Of a stretch of 64,000 bases of DNA, positions 57,700 to 64,000 are shown piece by piece. How positions within the stretch are numbered: position 1 is the stretch's first letter; each line of letters opens with the position of its first letter. The notes under the pieces were generated by a model. It saw only the letters and a program-made list of their open reading frames with translations, did no database searches and had not been told where the DNA came from. The translations under genes were made by a program, and so were the position numbers. Source of the DNA: Sclerodactyla briareus. Taxonomy: Eukaryota > Echinodermata > Holothuroidea > Dendrochirotida > Sclerodactylidae. The DNA lies in NCBI GenBank assembly GCA_026419785.1, contig JAODTK010005636.1, positions 154,501 through 218,500 of the forward strand, written 5' to 3'.

Positions 57700-57910
57700 T
57701 GCTCTGTTCCGGATCGACATGCTTTATTTGCTGTTGACTCCGACTGAATGAAACACATCTTCACTGTGTACGGCACCCTAGCAATCCATGCACAAATCAC
57801 TGCATGTGTCTGCTGTCATACGTACGTCGGCAGTGGGCTACCACGTCACTGCAACTGAAGTTTAGTTTACTTAACTTGGTAGTCGAGCGATCGCGTGGCA
57901 GGCGGAAAGA
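57700..57910. promoter_or_regulatory. CpG-richer segment, possible promoter
   Basis: More CpG than its surroundings, with a CRE-like CCACGTCACT (57840-57849) and GCGATCGCGTGGC. It lies 3.4 kb upstream of the TRIM ATG on the minus strand, so it could be its promoter if a 5-prime UTR intron exists. Inference only. Confidence 0.2.
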
Positions 57911-58468
57911 AATCACAGTGATATCAGTCATCAGTGCTAGGTATGGAACTTGCAGTAATGCCTAATTACCGTGGATGTTGGATGAAATCAAAACTAGTTT
58001 AATCGAGGCAACTAAACCTGATTTAGGTTTAGGCCTAGCCTCAGACAGCATAACCAACTCTGGGAGCTTGGATTGCGTGTGATTAAGTCCAGATGCGTGT
58101 GAGCGTGTGAAAACCTGAAATGCGTGTGTCACACGCAAATGCGGGGACTGGGACTGGCTGGTTGATCCATCCACTCCAAATTATCCGATGTGAGTTTAAA
58201 TCCGGGTTTACAGGATGAATATATTTTCAAAGAATCACTCGTTATTCACTGGTTCATTTGTCTATTCTTTCATGGAAATTACAATTTTTTTCAATTTTAA
58301 TATCACCCTGTAGTGTTCAAGAGTCACTGGGACGAGGGCGGACAATCCCAGAGATGATGAGGTAAACACTGGTGACAAATGCTGTACTATTGAACGGCTG
58401 CTGTGTTGAACTCCACAGCCGAACATGCCAGCGATGGGGGAGGGTATAAGGGCAGTGTTGATACTCAC

Positions 58469-58480
58469 CGATCCAGCCAT
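58469..58480 (-). CDS. candidate tiny first coding exon (Met-Ala-Gly-Ser)
   Basis: On the minus strand ACAAATGGCTGGATCG is followed directly by gtgagt: a good initiation context four codons before a consensus donor, phase 0. It could splice to the acceptor before 54306, which would add four residues to the TRIM protein, or belong to another gene. Very short, so chance is a real possibility. Confidence 0.2.
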
Positions 58481-58499
58481 TTGTTTCATTAGATTATCT

Positions 58500-59000
58500 G
58501 TTCACCGGGCTGTCATTGATAAGTTTTGTTCCCGTGAATAGTTGAGCACATAGCAGCGGTGTCGGACTTACATGTCGCGTCATCGGTTGGACAGATTTGA
58601 AGGACGGATGTTTTTCACTACATGATTTCACGGTTCGAAGCGGCTCATCAGAAGTGTCAACACTGCCTATATGGAGGCTACAAATGGACCCTTGAGGATG
58701 GAATGGTCACCTTTTTGAGATTTCGGTTTATTTTGTAAGCAGTGGTTGGAGACACAAAAAACCTTCCTCACGACGCCAGTTTAAGACATGCTAGGGCCCT
58801 CTCCGGCCATCTGAGCGGGTCTCATGTGCCAAAATTTTCTGTATGCTCCCCGCCAACCAATGGTGGTGCTCGGCTTAGATAGTCTACAAGACCAATCATC
58901 ACCCCCAATCTTCAACGGAAACGCCGATGCACAAACAGTCGGATGCCCTAATTTCACTGGATCTAGTGAATGACGCATTGTCTAACAATTTTAGCGGCAT
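58500..59000. other. no gene recognised; modest CpG content
   Basis: The 65-codon minus frame 58781-58978 has no domain. Confidence 0.3.
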
Positions 59001-59005
59001 AAAAA

Positions 59006-59017
59006 GTTGGCGCGAAA
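59006..59017. promoter_or_regulatory. E2F-like site
   Basis: GTTGGCGCGAAA is close to the E2F consensus TTTSSCGC on both strands. It lies 320 bp before a candidate plus-strand first coding exon. Confidence 0.3.
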
Positions 59018-59329
59018 AAACAGTGCCGTCAAAATGAGAGTCCCAGACTCCCGAGAACTGCCCACCCTGTGTTCCAAGGGCAGAGATGTAGTATAGATAA
59101 CGTGGGCGGAGGCAGGAACCATCGCCCCAGCATGAGGGTAGTAGTGCAGTGAGTGAACCCAGTAATCAGGGCCACTAGGGAATAAAATATTTCAGTGTTG
59201 GATATACCGTACAATGTACAAATATAGTGGGGCACGATGTGAAAGCCTCAGCACAAATGGGCCCCCTCTGTTTGGACATGGCCACAGCCATGATGATGAC
59301 CCACTGTGCTCTCCCTATTGACTCTACAG

Positions 59330-59399
59330 ACAGAATGTCTGACACCGCAGCTACATCCCGTCCAAGGGTGTCCAATAAGAATCAAATGACCTCGGCCAA
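59330..59399 (+). CDS. candidate first coding exon (strand uncertain)
   Basis: Acceptor CTCTCCCTATTGACTCTACAG, ACAGA, then ATG (59335) and MSDTAATSRPRVSNKNQMTS plus an alanine, ending AA|gtaatg. This looks like a short N-terminal exon. However, the minus strand is also open in pieces here and has its own acceptor at 59534 (CTTTTTACCTCAG) followed by VEATVPAVFSTHMAWIMESV. The region may therefore hold an exon on either strand, with frameshifts. Unknown product. Confidence 0.3.
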
Positions 59400-59619
59400 G
59401 TAATGCGGTATTAACCGTGAAGTCCAGGTCAGAAACCGGAATCCACCAATTGAGACCCCGCCAGTCTTCTGACAACACTCTCCATAATCCATGCCATATG
59501 TGTTGAAAAAACTGCTGGAACCGTTGCTTCAACCTGAGGTAAAAAGTGACTCACCAGATACTTACAGCACGTCATTTCCTGAATAAGGGCATAAGGGTAC
59601 AAGAATAGCACACCCGGCG

Positions 59620-59990
59620 TTGAGAATTCATATTTGGTGTGACCTATATTTAGATGAATTTTTAGTCAACATTTTTCACATCTGTTCTGAAACACACAAG
59701 CTCTAGCATACTGATGGTGGGCTATCAACAGTTGGCGCCCAGCATTAGTGGACCAGGGACATTACTACTGTATCTGCCATTAAGGGATCGATTTTTGTCC
59801 AACTACTAAGCTATTAATCATTTCTGATCACAAGTTCCACAATACGCAGTTATGCACTGTGAAATTATGTTCTCCATCAATTCATTTGTTAGGAATGGGA
59901 CTAGCCCCTAATCGGGACCCAGCTGGTGTATTGGCATCTTATACGTCCAAGTAGTAGCAGTGTAACCTAATATGACGCTAGATTGCGTCA
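59620..59990. other. spacer, no gene seen
   Basis: No coding or repeat signal recognised. Confidence 0.4.
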
Positions 59991-60011
59991 CCAGACTTTT
60001 TGCGTCCTGGC

Positions 60012-60100
60012 GGGGGGGGGGGGGGGATCAGGGGGGGGGGGGAGGGGGGGGGGGGGCGGGGGGGGGGAACAGGGGCGGCACAGAAATTTTTCAGGGGGGT
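60012..60100. repeat. G-rich tract
   Basis: Nearly continuous G runs, then CAGGGGCGGCACAGAAATTT (60070 on), which resembles a hAT-like MITE end. Glycine and proline frames over it are artefacts. Confidence 0.8.
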
Positions 60101-60373
60101 CACAAGAATACTATCTACGCAGTCAAGTGCCACCATGGTTGGCGCTTCAAAGGACTTTTTGATTGTGCAAAGCCCGAAATGCTTTTCCCGGGCACTCTTA
60201 GGCTGCGTACAAGCTTCGAACATGGCATTTCATGATGACGAATTGTATTAGGAGGTAATTTATAACATTTCGTCGGACCCTTGGGTCCTATCAAGGCCCT
60301 GACTTTCTGGCTGGTATGTTCACACTGGCTGCGCCATACTGCCTTTCCACCAAGTGGGGCTGAAGGGCAACAA

Positions 60374-60648
60374 TTTTTTTTTTTTTCTCAGATTCCCCTG
60401 AGCACATCTGAAACTAGAGCACCATGGTGCGCTGGCAGCTCAACGTGCCACAATGTATCAGGATATGTAACAACTAGACATGTGGTAGGCCGGGTACCGC
60501 CCACGTGTATATCCCCGCTTTTTGAGCAATCATTGGAAAGAGTATCTAACACCCCATAAGACCCCCTATTTTGGTCAGAAACCAGTTTTGTTGTAATCCA
60601 TGGAAGTAAATTGGAACATGAATTCTGCAAAAAAAAAAAAAAAAAAAA
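60374..60648. repeat. segment between T13 and A20 homopolymers
   Basis: A T run at 60374-60386 and an A run at about 60629-60648 bracket 240 bp. A retroposed fragment is possible; no gene seen. The 92- and 106-codon frames here have no domain. Confidence 0.35.
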
Positions 60649-60689
60649 GTTGACCCACGGTGGCTTTGAATGACTTTTAACTTGTGTGA

Positions 60690-60965
60690 ACGATTTAGCA
60701 TCCCACAATTTTCGTCAAACTGAAAAGTTTTGGAAATCGCATTAAGTGTCGCAAATTTGACTCCGATGACCTTGAAATGACCTCCACCTTTCTCGGGATC
60801 AACTATAGTCCCTACCCATCAAGTTTCGTTCAAATCTGACAAAGTTTGGAAATTCGCCTCAATTTCGCAAATTGACCTTTGATGACCTTGAAATGACCTC
60901 GCACATTTTCGGGATCAACTATAAGCCCTACCCACCAAGTTTTCGTTCAATCCGACTAACTTATG
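60690..60965. repeat. 116-bp tandem repeat, 2 copies plus fragment
   Basis: GATGACCTTGAAATGACCTC starts at 60765 and 60881, with matching TCGGGATCAACTATA and CCTACCCA(T/C)CAAGTTT blocks. Confidence 0.85.
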
Positions 60966-61091
60966 CCAATTAGGCGGCCCACACAGCATTGCGTGATGCC
61001 CCTGTCGAACATCATCCCTAGATTTCAAAGGCGGACATTTGTACCAGTTTCAGGTCAATCGATAAAGCGTTAAAGAGTTAATTGCCCAAAC

Positions 61092-61240
61092 CAGTGCTGT
61101 TAGTACTCAAGTCCGGACTCGGACCCAAGTCCGGACTCAAAGATTCATGACTCAGCTCATGGACCGGACTCACCTCAAGGACTCAGACTCAGGACTTGGA
61201 CTCACCTGTCCCGGGACTCATGCTCCTTTCAGCATGAGTC
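61092..61240 (+). mobile_element. hAT terminus related to the 16189 element
   Basis: CAGTGCTGTTAGTACTCAAG, then dense GAGTCC/GGACTC motifs, as in the element at 16189-17680. Expected left flank GCCCAAAC (61084-61091). No matching right end was found before the window end, so it is truncated, rearranged or longer than the window. Confidence 0.6.
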
Positions 61241-62884
61241 CAAAGATGATCCTACAAAAAAAATCTTCATTTTTGTAACTCCGAAGGACATGGAATTGTA
61301 TAATTGTGGAATTTCTTCTGTGCATGCCTATTCAGGTCATTGAGTTTTACAGGCTCTCATGTATACTTCATCAGACGGCGCGCCAAAAAATGGACTGAAA
61401 GTTTTTGCGTCACAAGGCAGAGGAGTATGAAATATAGATGAATATTACCACAATGTTTACATTCACTGAATGCAGGTCTGCACTATTTCAGGCAATGATA
61501 CGATTTCCATTATTGAGTAGAAAAATTGCAGTCGTCAACATTCAATCGTCAAATCAGTGAAGCAGGTATGATTGCACATAGCATATTTTGGAGTGGTGTA
61601 GGATTTGGATGGAGGAAAGCTGTTTTCTGCAGTAAACTCTGTGGCAAAACCTTGTCCTATTGGTATTGTTATGGTACCTATTGCACATAAAATAAACAAT
61701 CAGTCACTGATTTTGACATTCAAATTTTGTTTCGATCGGCGATACCAATAGACTAAATGGTTTTGTGGGGACTTGGCATTGACCTTAAGTATTACCCAGA
61801 TAATGTACCCGTTTCACCCTATCTAACGTTAACTGCAATCGTCGTCTCTTGACCCAGATTAAGCAGATGGATTACGTAGGGGGCCCTACAAAATCACCCC
61901 AGGAGCTAATAGGCATACTTGGGTTAAGAGCTTTCACACTTGTGCGATACATACGAACGCTACTATAATTTATGGGAACTTCGAGTTAAAAGAGTTATTT
62001 TTCAATAGAGATGTTCACACCTGTGCGTACGATACGATACGCTAAATTTATCGGACGTTAAGTTGAAATAAATTTCCAACTTTTAATTGGACGATAATTA
62101 ATGGATGTGATGAATGGCGCAATGCAGTGATAAACTTGCAAAATTCTGCAAAGTATGGGAACGGCCAACAGCTATCGAGGAGTTTGGCGTGAAAAGTGGG
62201 TTTTAGTGATAAACCATGGGTTTTTTGTTGATGACATGTTGGTATGGGTAGTGACGTATCGGGGACGTCCTCAGCCTTGATTAAGCTTCAACAGCCCCAT
62301 TTGCCGCCATGCATGTGGGGACCTACGAAAGGAATTATTGTTAGTTCGAATCCCTGATGCCCTCCCTATTAACCAATAGTAGCCTGACCAGTGTGGTAAT
62401 AGGGATGGTTGGCGTTCCACCAACTATCTGTTGACCTGCAAAGGCATGACATCGGTGGTTGGTGTGGAGTGGTCGGGGGAGGGGATGTTTGTGGCTGTTT
62501 GAGGGCAGGGTAGGAGGGAGTTTTCCCAGACTGGGTTTTGATCCACCGCCTGAGCCTTGACGGGACATTCATCCTAACCTTCATGTAAAGAACAGCGGTA
62601 CAAGAAACAAAGGCAACGGAAATAAGATTGTGGGGGGGGGGTATATGTTCGCTACGTCTTGTAAGTTAGGGAAAAATTGTAGTCCACAGGTGGAACTGTA
62701 GGTATTATTTTTCCATGCTTGTTCTGAGCATCGTAACCAGCTCCAATTTTCAGCTCAATTGACTCGATTGACTAAATGCTTTCTTGGCAACTTCACCTCG
62801 CCGTATATCCTTGGATACCAAATGCTAATTAATACTAGGTTCACGGAAGGGTAGTGCGGGTTTGGTGAGGTCAGCTGCCTATTT

Positions 62885-63160
62885 GTGATTGTCAAAGCTG
62901 CCTTTGGCATATGGCCGCCTTCCATGGACCCTCCCGTCCACTGCAATTTTGTCTTCCCGAGACCCCTCGGTCAGGGCTGTCCGCCTGGGCGGCCCAAGTA
63001 TCGATGTTGGCGCAACCTGCGGTGGTACCTCGGGGAGGGTGGAAGGGACAGGCTCGCCTGGTCCACCTGCTCAGAGGGGTGCGTGTTTTTGGGCAGAATG
63101 AATCGTAAGAAAATTGATGTAAGGAATGAAGTTCAGTCTTGTCCAGAAAACGGTTAATCA
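62885..63160. other. GC-rich segment open in several frames
   Basis: Three plus frames and one minus frame stay open for 65-90 codons because the segment is GC-rich and stop-poor. None has a recognised motif, so no coding call is made. Confidence 0.3.
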
Positions 63161-63202
63161 TGCCCCGGGCCTATTTTGCGCACGATATCTCCATGACTCG
63201 AT

Positions 63203-63215
63203 AAAAAAAAAAAAA

Positions 63216-63285
<70 letters not shown>
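63203..63285. repeat. poly(A) tract, 83 bp with one T
   Basis: Continuous A except T at 63217. No AATAAA lies directly upstream. It may be the tail of a retroposed sequence or a homopolymer expansion. Confidence 0.9.
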
Positions 63286-63287
<2 letters not shown>

Positions 63288-63602
63288 AGAACATGTTTTA
63301 CTGTTGTTGTTTGCTTCAAAATGAGTGGATTACACACCTATTTCGCGCCTCCTACAAGTATGAGAAAAACCACAATCTCGAATTCCTGTCGACCCTGCAG
63401 CCTATTCACCGCCTGAAGCGACAAAAGGGGAAAACCTGTGCTTCTCTCAACTAAACTCCCATCACTTTTTCCATTATGCATGGGGCCGAGGATGTCCGAT
63501 AAATTATTGTACGCATTTTTTAAATCGCACAAGTGTGAACACTCCACCGCTAACTTATTTATTGTATCGTATCGATCGCGCAAGTGTGCACAGCGCTTTT
63601 AG

Positions 63603-64000
63603 CCTAGGCCCTAGGGTGCATTTAACCTGATATGGGAGTGGTATTGATCGTCACTGGATATTTGCCGGAGACATGCTAAATTTATTTATTAATTTGTATG
63701 CAATCACTCTTGCAATATGCCCATACTCTAAGCAGTTTACCGAAATGAACATTGCTAAACACTATGTGGTCAAACGTGATGAAAATAGTGTTTAGATTAC
63801 TAAAACCCTGTTTTGAGTGTTGGGGTTAACTTTCCACTGGTTTTGAAGTGTTGGTGTTAACTTCAGTTGTCATTATCGAGAGCTACTGGTGTTGGGGTTG
63901 GATTTGCCGGTGTCCAATCCACACTTAATTTGAACTGTATGAATTTCCCTGAATTTTCTCATTACGGTCAGTTAACACCTATGGTTTCAAATCACACATG
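63603..64000. other. no gene seen
   Basis: It contains a decayed repeat of GTGTTGG(G/T)GTTAACTT (63818-63870) and nothing else recognised. Confidence 0.4.

Larger units (their letters stand above)
61928..63598. mobile_element. inverted-repeat element flanked by TTAA/TTAG, 1671 bp
   Basis: Left GAGCTTTCACACTTGTGCG and right (reverse complement) AAGCGCTGTGCACACTTGCG are similar inverted ends. A second internal pair (TTCACACCTGTGCG at about 62010, CACAAGTGTGAAC at about 63528) repeats the motif. Flanks are TTAA (61924-61927) and TTAG (63599-63602), a near-perfect copy of the TTAA target used by Kolobok and piggyBac types. The interior holds a GC-rich segment (62885-63100) open in several frames on both strands and a long A-tract. 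No transposase recognised. Confidence 0.5.

Overview
This looks like a repeat-rich animal genome, most likely a marine invertebrate. It is AT-leaning, has long non-coding stretches, GT-AG exon-like islands, TA- and 8-bp-flanked DNA transposons, many minisatellites, and one RING/B-box/filamin/NHL (TRIM-NHL) gene. I cannot name the species. Nothing bacterial, viral or organellar was seen. Repeat copies and the one clear gene carry many single-base indels, often at homopolymers, which suggests an assembly of imperfectly polished long reads as well as old repeats.

Layout. 0.5-1.65 kb: satellite with a period of about 125 bp. 2.4-4.25 kb: first copy of a composite repeat (R1) with constant ends and a tandem core of about 300 bp, interrupted by a nested 0.5-kb element (R3). 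4.5-27.4 kb (+): a chain of short exon-like islands, several joining in phase across GT-AG introns and ending near an AATAAATAAA signal. I read this as one unrecognised multi-exon gene (or two), with introns holding R1, R2, R3 and R5 repeats, a hAT element with a perfect 8-bp target duplication, and a 17-bp minisatellite. 28.5-51 kb: almost entirely repeats (R2, R4, R5, R6, a 42-bp array, and a roughly 2.5-kb unit with 300-bp inverted arms). 48.9-49.4 kb: TA-flanked MITE.

52.24-54.31 kb (-): the best-supported gene, a TRIM-NHL protein with RING, B-box 2, coiled coil, filamin repeat and NHL propeller in one coding block. It is broken by about nine frameshifts, but its domains and metal ligands are intact. 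An AATAAA signal and an A10 tract lie downstream, raising the possibility of a retrocopy. 56.7-59.6 kb holds an inverted R2 fragment, an E2F-like motif and short first-exon candidates. 60-64 kb holds G-rich tracts, a 116-bp tandem repeat, a hAT terminus, and a 1.67-kb inverted-repeat element flanked by TTAA/TTAG that contains an 83-bp A-tract.

The genes show no shared pathway. The main biology here is the TRIM gene, one tentative spliced gene, and an unusual load of structured repeats, several carrying AGGTCA-type nuclear-receptor half-sites.
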